Shown here: positions 26,008 to 35,137 of the stretch, in pieces | Position numbering within the stretch: the stretch's first letter is position 1 | Layout of the letters: the number at the start of each line of letters is the position of its first letter | NCBI RefSeq assembly: GCF_028279465.1 | Contig: NZ_JANQNS010000004.1 | Location: forward strand, 1-64,000 | Source of the DNA: Parasphingopyxis sp. | GTDB lineage: Bacteria > Pseudomonadota > Alphaproteobacteria > Sphingomonadales > Sphingomonadaceae | Length of the DNA stretch: 64,000 nucleotides | Reading direction: 5' to 3' | The notes under the pieces: model-generated | The model's input: the letters and a program-made list of their open reading frames with translations, nothing else | Told to the model about the DNA's origin: nothing | The model's database searches: none | Made by a program: the position numbers and the translations under genes

Positions 26008-26967
26008 ATGAGCGACAATCGTCTGCGCAGCCGGTTCATCAAACCCTCGATGGATCCGAAGAAGCTGCAGCATTTTCTCGCCGTATACGATCTCAGGCAT
26101 TTCGGCCGGGCGGCGACCGATAATGGCGTGACGCAACAGGCGATTTCGAAAAGCGTGAAGAAGCTCGAGGAGCAGCTCGGCGTCGAATTGTTCGAACGGG
26201 GCCCCTATGGCCCGGCGCCGACGGTCTTCGCCCATACGCTCGCCAGGCGGGCGAAGGTGATCCTCTCCGAAGCGCGGCTCGCGGCGGCCGAATTGAGCGC
26301 GTTGCGCGGCGCCGAAGAGGGCTATGTCCGCGCCGGTATCGGCTGGTCCTTCGTCTCCCGGATCGCGCCGCAAACCGTGCTCCGCTATCGCCGGCGCCGT
26401 CCCAACATCAAGGTCAGCCTCGCGACCGGTTCGTCCGACACTTTGTTCGAGCGGCTGTTGAATGGCGAGGTCGAATTCGTTGCGAGCTGCCCGCTTCCGG
26501 ACTTTGAGATCGACCCGATGCTAGAAACCCAGCATCTGTTTCGCGATTCCGATATGATCGTGATGCGCCATGATCACCCGCTCGCCGGTCAACCCAAGGT
26601 CACGCTCGCCGATCTGGCCCAGCAGACCTGGGCGACCTCGGGGACGCTCGGTGGACGCTGGCGCAAAATCTGCTCGACTTTCCTCGCCGCTGGCGTCGAG
26701 CCGCCAGCCAATACGATCGATATGGATTCCGTGGGAATCGCCAAAGCGATGATCGCGCAGAGCGACGTTATCGCGCTCTTATCCAGCGAGCTGGTGATCA
26801 ACGAGACGATGGCGGGGCAGTTTCATACATTACACCGTACCGAATTCCCCTCCGAGCGTATCGGCATGCTGACGACGCGCCGGAGTTCCGCGCTCCAGCC
26901 CGCAGCGCAGGCGTTGATTCACGATCTGCTGGCGGTCACGGACGCGCTGCGCCCGGGCACGGCCTGA
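26008..26967 (+). CDS. LysR-family transcriptional regulator
   Basis: This 319-residue protein has an N-terminal winged helix (MDPKKLQHFLAVYDLRHFGRAATDNGVTQQAISKSVKKLEEQLGVELFERG) and a substrate-binding LysR effector domain (YVRAGIGWSF.., HPLAGQPKVTLADLAQQTW). GGAGGGAGAT precedes the ATG at 26008. It sits between the divergent DUF3598-like gene and the TonB receptor that opens the ATTTGTCCGGACAAAT cluster. The palindrome is not a typical LysR T-N11-A site, so this protein is not the preferred candidate regulator for the cluster, though it may control its neighbours. Confidence 0.88.
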   Translation: MSDNRLRSRFIKPSMDPKKLQHFLAVYDLRHFGRAATDNGVTQQAISKSVKKLEEQLGVELFERGPYGPAPTVFAHTLARRAKVILSEARLAAAELSALRGAEEGYVRAGIGWSFVSRIAPQTVLRYRRRRPNIKVSLATGSSDTLFERLLNGEVEFVASCPLPDFEIDPMLETQHLFRDSDMIVMRHDHPLAGQPKVTLADLAQQTWATSGTLGGRWRKICSTFLAAGVEPPANTIDMDSVGIAKAMIAQSDVIALLSSELVINETMAGQFHTLHRTEFPSERIGMLTTRRSSALQPAAQALIHDLLAVTDALRPGTA

Positions 26968-27068
26968 CGGCACGCACAATACCACCGGTTGTCAAAATCA
27001 ACACACGAGTTGTTGGTCAAGCTTCGGCTTTGCGTGGTTGCTTGGCAACACTGTTTGCATAAAGAATA

Positions 27069-27084
27069 ATTTGTCCGGACAAAT
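27069..27084. promoter_or_regulatory. Regulon palindrome ATTTGTCCGGACAAAT, site 1
   Basis: An exact 16-bp palindrome 59 bases before the receptor start at 27144. It is the first of eight copies in intergenic regions of the right-hand 37 kb. The even symmetry and central CCGG suggest a dimeric repressor such as a GntR- or LacI-type protein; this is inference. Confidence 0.85.
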
Positions 27085-27143
27085 CTTGAGAAGCGCCGGA
27101 TATTGGCATAGTCATGCTGCAGCAGGGTTTTGGGAGAAACAAA

Positions 27144-29705
27144 ATGGTCGCCTCACGCACAGCTTTTAAACTTTCCTTATCCGGCGCGGCGCTCGCCGCG
27201 GCGCTCGCCACATCGCCTGCGATGGCGCAGGACGGGCAGCAGACAGCGCAGACGCAGACCGGCCTTGGCACGATCGTCGTCACGGCCCAGCGCCGCGAGG
27301 AAAATGTCCAGGAAATCCCGATTGCGATCAGCGCCTTCAACCAGGCGGAGCTCGAAAATCGCGGCGTCTCCGACGCGCTCGATCTCGCCCAATATGTGCC
27401 CAATCTGGTCGGTCTCAACAATACCGGTCTCGGTTCGGCCAACTCCTACTTCTTGCGCGGTATTGGGAATACCGAGACGATCGCGACCTTCGATCCGCCG
27501 ATCGGCACCTATGTCGACGATGTCTATATCAGCCGCCAGAACGCCAACAATCTGAGCCTGTTCGATGTCGAGCGAGTCGAGGTGCTGCGGGGACCGCAGG
27601 GCACGCTATTCGGCCGCAACACGACCGGCGGTGCGATCTCGATCGTCCTCGCCGAACCGGGCGATGAATATGCGGGCTACGCCGAAGTCGGTTATGGCAG
27701 CTATGATTCCTGGCTTGGCCGGGCGTCGGTTGATATTCCGATCGCCGACACGTTCGCGCTGAAGGTCTCCGGGTTCGTCGAACGCGACGATGGCTATGTC
27801 CAGAATGTCACGACCGGCCAGCGCAATAATGACAGCAATGCCTGGGGCGCGCGCCTCGGTTGGCGCGGCGAACTCAGCGACACCGTGCGCTGGACGGGCT
27901 CGTTCATGCACATCGAGTCCGATGGCGAGAACCAGCTCAACTTCGATTGCAACCCGGCCAACCCGACCGATTGCGACGGCCGGTTCTCGACAACCGGTCT
28001 GATCGAAGGAGCCCGGCTGACCAATGGGCCGCTCATCGGCCTGCTGACGGGCGAGAAGCAGTTTTTCGGCATGGCCAACCGCACCGAAAACAACATGATC
28101 ACGTCGAACCTCGAGATCGGCGACCGGGATCTGCTCGTGAATGTGATCACCGGCTATATCGATCTGCGCCAGCGCTTCGCGCTCGATTTTGCCGATGGAC
28201 GCGGCCTGCCGAGCATCTCGTCTCCGGTTCCGCCGGTCCAGGGCTATGCTGCGGGCGGCTTCACCATCGCCAATGACGGCGCGCACGAACAGTTCACACA
28301 GGAGGTCAAGCTTACCGGCAACCTTGCCGACGGGCTGATCGATTTCGTCGCAGGTGTCTATTATTTCCGCGAATGGAACACGACCGATTTCGGCGATATC
28401 TTCACGCTCGGTATCGCGCCCGGCGGCTTTCCGCTGTTGCTTGCCGATCGCGTGCTCATAAACAATGCGGAGGCCTGGGCCGGCTATGTCCAGGCGGACT
28501 TCAACGTCACCGACGCGCTGACCCTGACGGCCGGCGTCCGCTATACCGATGAAGAGAAGGACATCACCTTCATCGACAACCGCAGCAGTATCGGCAACGG
28601 GCTATGCATCGGCCCCAACCAGTTCGGGCCGAGCCAGTGCCTGATCAATTCCAATCTGATCGCTTCCAACGGCGCGCAAATCCCGACCGAACAGAGCGTC
28701 GATGTATGGACCCCGCGTTTCGCGATCAGCTATCAGGTCAATCCCGATTTCATGCTATTCGCCTCGGCGACGCGCGGCTTCAAATCGGGCGGCTGGAACG
28801 CGCGTGGCACGTCTCCCGGCACATTGCTGCCCTTCGATCCCGAATTCGCTTGGAGCTATGAGGCGGGCTTCCGGTCCGAATGGTTCGACCGGCGGTTACG
28901 GCTGAACGTCACCGGCTACATTCTCGACGTCAGCGGGCTGCAGACCCCGTCGGCGCTGATCAATCCGAACACGGGCGCGATCGACTTCATCACCCGTAAC
29001 TTCGCCGATTATGAGAATGTCGGTCTCGAGATAGAGATCAATGCACAGCCTGTGCCGGGCTTCAACATTTTTGCGGCGATCGGCTATCAGGACGATGAAT
29101 ACAACATCCCGTCAAACGCGCCTGCTTTGGACGCGTTCGGTGTTCAGTCGGTCGGCGCGCAACAGGCCAGCTGTCTCGCGCAACTGGCGTCCGGCCTCAC
29201 CGCCGGCGGCCGCGATCCGGACGGGCCGGGACCGGCACCCAGCGACCAAGCCACGGCCTGCGCCAACGGCATCGTCACTGCGGATGGGTCGATCGCCGAG
29301 CCGGTGCGGACACCCGATTGGACCGTGTCATTCGGCGCAAGCTATGAGGCGGTGCTCGGCAATAGCGGCATAACGCTGACTCCCTCGGTCAACGCGGTCT
29401 ACCGGTCCGACCAGGAAGTCGGCACGTCGAACGTCAACATCTTCGATGCCGGTTTCACCAGCCCCGGCGGCGTTGACTATCAGGGCAATCTTGCAGGTAA
29501 CGGCAATTTCGTGATCGGCTCGTTCAGCGAAGCGCACTGGATCGTCAATTCGAGCCTCACGCTGCGCGGCGAAGACGATAACTGGGCGCTGACGCTCGAA
29601 TGTAATAACTGTTTCGACGAGGAATATATCCAGTCGTCGCTGGCCAATTACAGCTATCTGAACCGGCCGCGGACCTGGATGGTTCGGGGCAGGATCACCT
29701 TCTGA
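27144..29705 (+). CDS. TonB-dependent outer-membrane receptor C
   Basis: This 853-residue receptor has signal peptide KLSLSGAALAAALATSPAMAQ, TonB-box/plug region IVVTAQRREENVQEIPIAISAF, plug motifs FLRGIGNTETIATFDPPIGTYVDDVYIS and VEVLRGPQGTLFGRNTTGGAISIV, and a barrel ending TWMVRGRITF. The ATG at 27144 has GGGAGA 6 bases upstream. It belongs to the catecholate-siderophore-like sphingomonad receptor group that is often used for aromatic or plant-derived compounds rather than iron. The hydrolase gene follows after 2 bases, so import and hydrolysis are coupled. It is expected to be controlled by the palindrome at 27069. Confidence 0.95.
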   Translation: MVASRTAFKLSLSGAALAAALATSPAMAQDGQQTAQTQTGLGTIVVTAQRREENVQEIPIAISAFNQAELENRGVSDALDLAQYVPNLVGLNNTGLGSANSYFLRGIGNTETIATFDPPIGTYVDDVYISRQNANNLSLFDVERVEVLRGPQGTLFGRNTTGGAISIVLAEPGDEYAGYAEVGYGSYDSWLGRASVDIPIADTFALKVSGFVERDDGYVQNVTTGQRNNDSNAWGARLGWRGELSDTVRWTGSFMHIESDGENQLNFDCNPANPTDCDGRFSTTGLIEGARLTNGPLIGLLTGEKQFFGMANRTENNMITSNLEIGDRDLLVNVITGYIDLRQRFALDFADGRGLPSISSPVPPVQGYAAGGFTIANDGAHEQFTQEVKLTGNLADGLIDFVAGVYYFREWNTTDFGDIFTLGIAPGGFPLLLADRVLINNAEAWAGYVQADFNVTDALTLTAGVRYTDEEKDITFIDNRSSIGNGLCIGPNQFGPSQCLINSNLIASNGAQIPTEQSVDVWTPRFAISYQVNPDFMLFASATRGFKSGGWNARGTSPGTLLPFDPEFAWSYEAGFRSEWFDRRLRLNVTGYILDVSGLQTPSALINPNTGAIDFITRNFADYENVGLEIEINAQPVPGFNIFAAIGYQDDEYNIPSNAPALDAFGVQSVGAQQASCLAQLASGLTAGGRDPDGPGPAPSDQATACANGIVTADGSIAEPVRTPDWTVSFGASYEAVLGNSGITLTPSVNAVYRSDQEVGTSNVNIFDAGFTSPGGVDYQGNLAGNGNFVIGSFSEAHWIVNSSLTLRGEDDNWALTLECNNCFDEEYIQSSLANYSYLNRPRTWMVRGRITF

Positions 29706-29707
29706 TC

Positions 29708-30937
29708 ATGGGCGCAGAAGGCGCAAAGTGGACGGCCGCCGGCCTTTTCGGTCTGGCGGCCGTGCTTTTTTCGGGTGTGGCCGTCGCCCAGGATGAGACC
29801 GCCGATCCTGTCCTCGAACAGCGGCTGGGGAGTTATCTCGCCGGCGGCTATGAGCCGCTGACCACGCCGGTCGGCTGGTATGCGCCGACCGAGCGCGTAC
29901 GCGGCGGTGAGTATCCGGCAATCCGGCAGGTTGTGGAGAGCGATGCGTTCGATGCCGACGCCATCGCCGCGGTCGCTGTCCATGCCGAGCGGATCGGTAG
30001 TTCGGCGCTGCTCATTTCCCATCGCGGCCAGCTCGTCCATGAAAGCTATTGGCAGGACAGCGGCCGGGACACCTATTTCAACCCGCAATCCATGTCGAAG
30101 ACGGTCGCGGCGCTGCTCGTCGGCGTCGCCATTGCCGAGGGGCATATCGCGAGCGTCGATGATCCGGTCGGGCGCTACATCGCCGAATGGACGGACGATC
30201 CGCGCGGCGCGATTACCATCCGCCACCTGCTCCACATGTCGGCCGGCCTCGCCCAGCTCAGCGGCGATTACGGCTATGCCGTCGTGCCCGAAAACCCCTC
30301 GGTTGCGCAGTTTTTCGGCAGCGATTTCGTCGGGCCGATCCTCGGCCTCGCACAATCCGACCCGCCGGGCGTGCGCTGGGATTATAATAATAACGAAACC
30401 AACTTGCTGGGTGTGATCGTCGCGCGCGCGACGGGGCGCCGCTATGCGGAGTTCCTCTCGGAGAATCTCTGGCAGCCGCTCGATCTCGCCGACGCGTCGC
30501 TCTATCTCGACCGTGAAGGCGGTGCGCCGATGATGAGCTGCTGTATCCTCTCACGGCCGATCGACTGGCTGCGGATCGGCGAGCTGATCGCCAATCGCGG
30601 GGCATTCGGCGGAGAACAGCTGGTGCCCGCCGACTGGATCGATGCGATGCTCGCGCCTGCGCCGACGCGGCCCAGTTATGGCTATCTGACTTGGCTCGGC
30701 GACCAGCGGGTCGGCGGCGAACCCGATCCGCGCCCGGGCCTGATCCCCTGGCAGAGCGAATCCTTCGCGGCGGATGACCTGATCTTCCTGCACGGCCATG
30801 GCGGGCAGCGGACATGGATCGTCCCGTCGCGCGATCTCGTGATCGTCCGGGCGGGGCGGAGCTGGCCGACCGAATGGGACGAGGCGGCGATCCCCAATGC
30901 CGTGATCCGCGCTTTGGACGAGAGTGCTGCCGATTAG
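29708..30937 (+). CDS. Exported serine hydrolase of the class C beta-lactamase fold
   Basis: This 409-residue protein has a signal peptide (AAGLFGLAAVLFSGVAVAQ). The nucleophile motif is S128-M-S-K131 and the tyrosine motif YNN lies in RWDYNNNETNLLG. A C-terminal HGHGGQRTW takes the KTG-like place. These features fit the beta-lactamase/esterase EstB/6-aminohexanoate-dimer hydrolase (NylB) fold. It probably hydrolyses an ester or amide in the periplasm. It is translated directly after TonB receptor C and so may make the first cut on the imported molecule. Antibiotic resistance is not implied. Confidence 0.88.
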   Translation: MGAEGAKWTAAGLFGLAAVLFSGVAVAQDETADPVLEQRLGSYLAGGYEPLTTPVGWYAPTERVRGGEYPAIRQVVESDAFDADAIAAVAVHAERIGSSALLISHRGQLVHESYWQDSGRDTYFNPQSMSKTVAALLVGVAIAEGHIASVDDPVGRYIAEWTDDPRGAITIRHLLHMSAGLAQLSGDYGYAVVPENPSVAQFFGSDFVGPILGLAQSDPPGVRWDYNNNETNLLGVIVARATGRRYAEFLSENLWQPLDLADASLYLDREGGAPMMSCCILSRPIDWLRIGELIANRGAFGGEQLVPADWIDAMLAPAPTRPSYGYLTWLGDQRVGGEPDPRPGLIPWQSESFAADDLIFLHGHGGQRTWIVPSRDLVIVRAGRSWPTEWDEAAIPNAVIRALDESAAD

Positions 30938-30947
30938 CCGCCCGCCT

Positions 30948-30963
30948 AATTGTCCGGACAAAT
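30948..30963. promoter_or_regulatory. Regulon palindrome, site 2 (one mismatch)
   Basis: AATTGTCCGGACAAAT, differing from the consensus at the second base. It lies 49 bases before the amine oxidase start and just after the serine hydrolase stop, so the oxidase has its own regulated promoter. Confidence 0.8.
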
Positions 30964-31011
30964 ATGCGCTGCTAGTCTTCCCCCGTATCGAGCATGCGGG
31001 AGGATGAAGCC

Positions 31012-32415
31012 ATGGTTGGATTTTCGCGGCGGACTTTCCTCAAAGGCACGGCATCGGCCGCGCTGCTCGCCAGCGCATCCGGCGCGCGCGCCAATGAGAG
31101 TGCCGACGTCATAGTCCTTGGCGCCGGTCTTGCCGGCCTGTCGACCGCGCTCCAGCTTACCGAGGCCGGTGCGTCGGTGCTCCTGCTCGAGGCGAAAGAG
31201 CGTCCCGGGGGCCGGGTGCAGACCCTATTCGATCTGCCCGGCCGTCCCGAGGCCGGCGGCACCCAGCTCAGTTCCAATTATCGCCGCTTCGTCGGCCTGG
31301 CCGAGCGGTTCGATATTCCGCTGGTCGAAGATTCCCCGATGCAGCGCGACGGGCCGCCCGAACTCTATATCGCGCTGCGCGGCGAGACGATCCTGCCCGA
31401 TGCGTGGGCAGGCCATGCGCTAAACCCGTTCGCGGGTCCGCTCGCCGGGCTGCCGCCCTGGGCGCTGCCCTTTGCCGCGATGGGCCGCGGCAATCCGCTG
31501 CCTGAGGTTGCCAGCTGGCGCGATCCGGCCTTTGCCGAATGGGATGTGCCGGTGTCGGATCATCTCGGATGGACGAGCGAGCAGCTTCGCCTCGGTTTCG
31601 GGATCAATCCCGGCTATGGCGCATCCGCCTATAACCAGTCGGCGCTGATGTGGTTCCAGATACTGAAGGCGATCGCCGAACCCGGCGGACGGCTGCTGAC
31701 CGTCGAGAATGGCAATCAGCGCGTTCCCGATGCGATGGCAGCAGAACTGGGCGACCGGGTGCGGTTTGGAGTGGCCGCGCGCAGCATTGCGAGCGGGCCG
31801 GAGGGCGTCGAAGTCCGGACGATGGATGGCAGCCGCTATCGTGCCGACCGCGCCGTGATCACGCTGCCCACCAGCGCATTGCGCACCGTCGATATCGATC
31901 CCGCACCGCCGATATTGCAGCAGCGCGGCATCCGCAGTCTGCCCTATAATCGCGTCGTGCGCGCCTATTTCGTACCCGAGCGGCGCTTCTGGGAGGAGGA
32001 CGGCCTGCCGCCCTCGATCTGGAGCGACAGCTATGCGGGCCGCGTCTTCGCGCTGCGCGGGGGTGGCGGTACCGAGATCACGATGATGCAGAGCTTCATC
32101 ACGGGCCGGGCGGCCGAACTGCTCGACCGTATGCCGGAAGCCCAAGCGATGGCGCTGGTCCAGGCTGAGATCGAACGCATCCGCCCGGCCGCGCGCGGCG
32201 CGCTGCGTCCGGCGGCCTATGTGAGCTGGGGCAGCGATCCCTATGCGGGCGGCGCCTATGCCTGCTGGGCGCCGGGCCAGATCACCGCCTTCGCCGATGC
32301 GCTATCGGCGCCGCACGACCGGCTGATCTTCGCCGGTGAGCACACGGCGATCCGCGCGCGCGGGATAGAGGGTGCGCTGGAGTCCGCCGATCGGGCCGTC
32401 GAAACGGTGTTGTAG
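31012..32415 (+). CDS. Tat-exported FAD-dependent amine oxidase
   Basis: This 467-residue flavoprotein starts with a twin-arginine signal (FSRRTFLKGTASAALLASASGARA). The FAD dinucleotide fold follows (VIVLGAGLAGLSTALQLTEAGASVLLLEAKERPGGRVQT), and the C-terminal FAD motif is LIFAGEHTAIRARGIEGALESADRA. This is the monoamine/L-amino-acid oxidase family, which oxidises amines to imines, then aldehydes or ketones plus ammonia and H2O2. GGAGG precedes the ATG at 31012. Folding with bound FAD before export explains the Tat route. In context it may deaminate a periplasmic product of the neighbouring hydrolase; the substrate is unknown. Confidence 0.88.
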   Translation: MVGFSRRTFLKGTASAALLASASGARANESADVIVLGAGLAGLSTALQLTEAGASVLLLEAKERPGGRVQTLFDLPGRPEAGGTQLSSNYRRFVGLAERFDIPLVEDSPMQRDGPPELYIALRGETILPDAWAGHALNPFAGPLAGLPPWALPFAAMGRGNPLPEVASWRDPAFAEWDVPVSDHLGWTSEQLRLGFGINPGYGASAYNQSALMWFQILKAIAEPGGRLLTVENGNQRVPDAMAAELGDRVRFGVAARSIASGPEGVEVRTMDGSRYRADRAVITLPTSALRTVDIDPAPPILQQRGIRSLPYNRVVRAYFVPERRFWEEDGLPPSIWSDSYAGRVFALRGGGGTEITMMQSFITGRAAELLDRMPEAQAMALVQAEIERIRPAARGALRPAAYVSWGSDPYAGGAYACWAPGQITAFADALSAPHDRLIFAGEHTAIRARGIEGALESADRAVETVL

Positions 32416-32452
32416 AAGTTTTGTGGATCGGCCTTGAGATTGAATAAAAGAG

Positions 32453-32480
32453 AAGGCGCCGTCCTTCGAAACGGCGCCTT
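32453..32480. terminator. Bidirectional terminator between amine oxidase and receptor D
   Basis: AAGGCGCCGT and ACGGCGCCTT form a perfect 10-bp stem with an 8-base loop. An AT-rich stretch lies on each side (AATAAAAGAG before, CATATTTTGT after). It lies between convergent genes and can serve both. Confidence 0.8.
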
Positions 32481-32507
32481 CATATTTTGTCTTATGACGT
32501 GATCTCT

Positions 32508-35009
32508 TTAGAAGCCCAGGCTGGCTACGACACCGAAATGGCGGCTGCGGCGCAAGGCACCAACGAAATTGCGGCGGAAAGCGTTGTTTGCATCGGCATA
32601 ACGCAGAACCAGAGGTGTGCTGTCTTCATTAAAGAGATTGTTGACGTAAGCCTGCACCCGGAAGTTGTCATTCCGGATACCGATACGTGCATTGACTAGC
32701 GTAGTTTCACCGCCGTCAATGAGATTGTGGACTTGGGCGAACGCTCTGCTGCGGTGACTGATATTGGCGCCGGCGAAAAATTCCCAACCATCAGACCCTA
32801 CGTCCGTTCGATAGTCCAAATCGGCAAAGATCGTGTGCCGGGAGGTGCGTGGAATTTGATTGCCGGCAATCGAACCGAAGAGCGAGGTGCATCCGGGTTC
32901 GTCCGGAAACTGATCTCCGATCGAACAATCGACTGCACCATTGTCGCGGACATCATTCAGAACGCCTTCATTCTCGTCGAACCCACGCGTGAACTCCGGA
33001 TCGAGCCAAGTATAGTTGGCGGTTAGCGTCCAGTTCGGATTGGGTCTTACAATGAACTCCAGCTCGATACCCAAAATCTCCGCATCGCCAGCATTGGTAA
33101 CTGCCGATACAGTCGTATTGTCATTCGGATTCTGGACATTCTGTGTGAGCTGATAACCATCAATTTCATTATAGAATGCTGCAACATTGAAGACGAATGC
33201 GCCATTCCCGAATACATTTTTCGATCCGATCTCATAGGAGGTGGCATCTTCCTGATCGAATGAAGGAACGCCGGCGTTGATTGCAGCGATACCGTTGAAT
33301 CCACCTGGTTTGGTGCCTGTTGCGAAAACGGCGTAGAGCAAATTGTCGGGCGTATATTGATAGCTCAGTGTGATACGCGGATCGAAAGAATCGTACGTCT
33401 CTCGCGCGTTAACCTGATTCAGTACTGGCCCGCCTGCATTTTGTTCGGTGGCGATTCGGCGGATGCGTTCGGACGCGTATCGACCTTCGACACTCAGCTC
33501 AAGCTCGTCGGTAATATCATATGAGATCGAACCGAATATGGCGAGGTTACGAATATCGGTTTCCGAGGTGTCGCGCGATAGCGGGCCAAGAGCTGTTGGC
33601 GGGCCGAAGGGTACAACTGCGCTACAAAAGGGGTCGGCCGAACAGCGTGCCTGCTGAGTGGCTAAAGCAGAGGCAAATCCTGCCGCTACCTGCGCGGCGG
33701 CATCGGCCGGATATTCCCGGATATCCATCGAGTTGGAAGATTGATCGAAATAATATCCGCCGACCAAAAGGCGCACATCATCGCCATTATAGAATAGTCT
33801 CAACTCCTGGCTGATGTCATGGGTATCGTTCATATTCTCGAACGTGAAATCCACCGCCGTCGGGCTGAACGCGAAACCGAAAGGCGAAGGGAACGGGCCG
33901 GGAGGCGCCAACCTTACACCATTCGTTGTGAAAACGGCGGTTTGGAATGCGGCGGGCGAATAGTCACCATCCGTGCGCATGATCGTGTCGCGGTCATTGT
34001 AACCGGTCAGCGAAACCAACATCAGATCGTCGGTCAGATCAACCTCGATCCGGGATGACAGATTTAGCTGGTCGATAAACGTGCCGGCCGGATTGCCTGC
34101 GGCAAAGTGACGTTCGGGCTCGGCAGTAACTGGCATCGATTCAAGCGTGCCGCAAAAATAGCGCCCGCCTCCTGCGTAGAGCGCGCTTCCGGTATCGAAA
34201 ATGCAGTTATTGGCTAGTGCATCCTGCGAAAATAGCGCCGCCTGACCGTCATCGACTTCGGAATAGTAGCCGCGCAGGCGTACCCGGATTGGGCTGCCGA
34301 CAGGCTCGTAGGCAATCACTCCGGAAAAAGCGAGAGACTCTTCTTGGCCGAAAGTAACGCCGGTGTTCGGATTCACATGCTCACCACCGAAATCGTAATA
34401 ACGGACTTGTGCGCCGGCGGTCAGACCTTCGGCAATCCCGCCTTCGATATAACCAGTGATCTCGTAGCGATCGTCTTCGGATATATCGACCGAGAGGCGG
34501 CCGCCCAGTTCGTCGCTCGGTGATCGGGTGACGATGTTGATTGCGCCGGAATAGGTGTTGCGTCCGTAAAGCGCCGATTGCGGGCCTTTGACGACTTCAA
34601 GTCGCTCGATATCGTCGACATTATAATCGGAAATCGCGCCGGTGATGTAGATGCCGTCGATAAAGGTCGCGACGCCGGACTCACCCAAGATATTGGCTTG
34701 GCCGCGGATGACCGGCCGGTTGGAATCGCGCCCGAATTCATTGTCGAATGTGAGGCCTGCGGTGGTCTGGGCAATGTCGGTCAAATCTTGCAGGTTAAGC
34801 CGCTCGATCGTCTCCGAGGTGGCGACCGCGACTGAGACCGGCGCGTTTTGTAGCGCCTCGTCGCGCCGCCGCGCCGTCACAATGATCGGCGCGTTAGCGG
34901 TCGTGCTGGCGCCTTCGCCGGCGACCTGCGCGTGTGCCGCACCGGGCAGCGCCATCGCTGCCATGCCGGCCGTCGTCGCGAGCAAAAGTCCCTTATTCCG
35001 TGCTGTCAT
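32508..35009 (-). CDS. TonB-dependent outer-membrane receptor D
   Basis: This 833-residue receptor has signal peptide LLLATTAGMAAMALPGAAHAQ, TonB-box region PIIVTARRRDEALQNAPVSVAV, plug motifs VIRGQANILGESGVATFIDGIYITG and LEVVKGPQSALYGRNTYSGAINIVT, and a barrel ending FGVVASLGF. It differs clearly from receptor C. Much of the barrel is less GC-rich than its neighbours (22 G/C in the 60 bases at 33121-33180), with correspondingly different codon use, which may indicate separate ancestry. A variant of the regulon palindrome lies 49 bases upstream, so it is expected to be co-regulated with receptor C. Confidence 0.95.
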   Translation of the reverse strand: MTARNKGLLLATTAGMAAMALPGAAHAQVAGEGASTTANAPIIVTARRRDEALQNAPVSVAVATSETIERLNLQDLTDIAQTTAGLTFDNEFGRDSNRPVIRGQANILGESGVATFIDGIYITGAISDYNVDDIERLEVVKGPQSALYGRNTYSGAINIVTRSPSDELGGRLSVDISEDDRYEITGYIEGGIAEGLTAGAQVRYYDFGGEHVNPNTGVTFGQEESLAFSGVIAYEPVGSPIRVRLRGYYSEVDDGQAALFSQDALANNCIFDTGSALYAGGGRYFCGTLESMPVTAEPERHFAAGNPAGTFIDQLNLSSRIEVDLTDDLMLVSLTGYNDRDTIMRTDGDYSPAAFQTAVFTTNGVRLAPPGPFPSPFGFAFSPTAVDFTFENMNDTHDISQELRLFYNGDDVRLLVGGYYFDQSSNSMDIREYPADAAAQVAAGFASALATQQARCSADPFCSAVVPFGPPTALGPLSRDTSETDIRNLAIFGSISYDITDELELSVEGRYASERIRRIATEQNAGGPVLNQVNARETYDSFDPRITLSYQYTPDNLLYAVFATGTKPGGFNGIAAINAGVPSFDQEDATSYEIGSKNVFGNGAFVFNVAAFYNEIDGYQLTQNVQNPNDNTTVSAVTNAGDAEILGIELEFIVRPNPNWTLTANYTWLDPEFTRGFDENEGVLNDVRDNGAVDCSIGDQFPDEPGCTSLFGSIAGNQIPRTSRHTIFADLDYRTDVGSDGWEFFAGANISHRSRAFAQVHNLIDGGETTLVNARIGIRNDNFRVQAYVNNLFNEDSTPLVLRYADANNAFRRNFVGALRRSRHFGVVASLGF

Positions 35010-35057
35010 TAGTCCCTCCCAAAACTATTTGTTCCAATCAGTCCGTGCCCGCAGTAA

Positions 35058-35073
35058 ATTTGTCCAGACAAAT
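35058..35073. promoter_or_regulatory. Regulon palindrome, site 3 (one central mismatch)
   Basis: ATTTGTCCAGACAAAT differs from the consensus at one central base, 48 bases before the start of the leftward receptor D. Spacing is similar to sites 1 and 2, consistent with the same promoter architecture. Confidence 0.8.
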
Positions 35074-35137
35074 TTTAATTTCGGCGCAGCGAAGTCGCAA
35101 ACTGTGGCGCAACTGCAACGCCTATGTTGTCGCTATT

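Noticed and set aside
26008..26967. The LysR protein as regulator of the ATTTGTCCGGACAAAT regulon
   Set aside because: The palindrome has an even dyad without the symmetric T-N11-A typical of LysR sites, and no copy lies in the LysR promoter region. Kept only as a minor possibility.
29708..30937. Antibiotic-resistance beta-lactamase
   Set aside because: The fold is shared with esterases and amide hydrolases. The context is a catabolic cluster, and the motifs do not match a specific resistance class.
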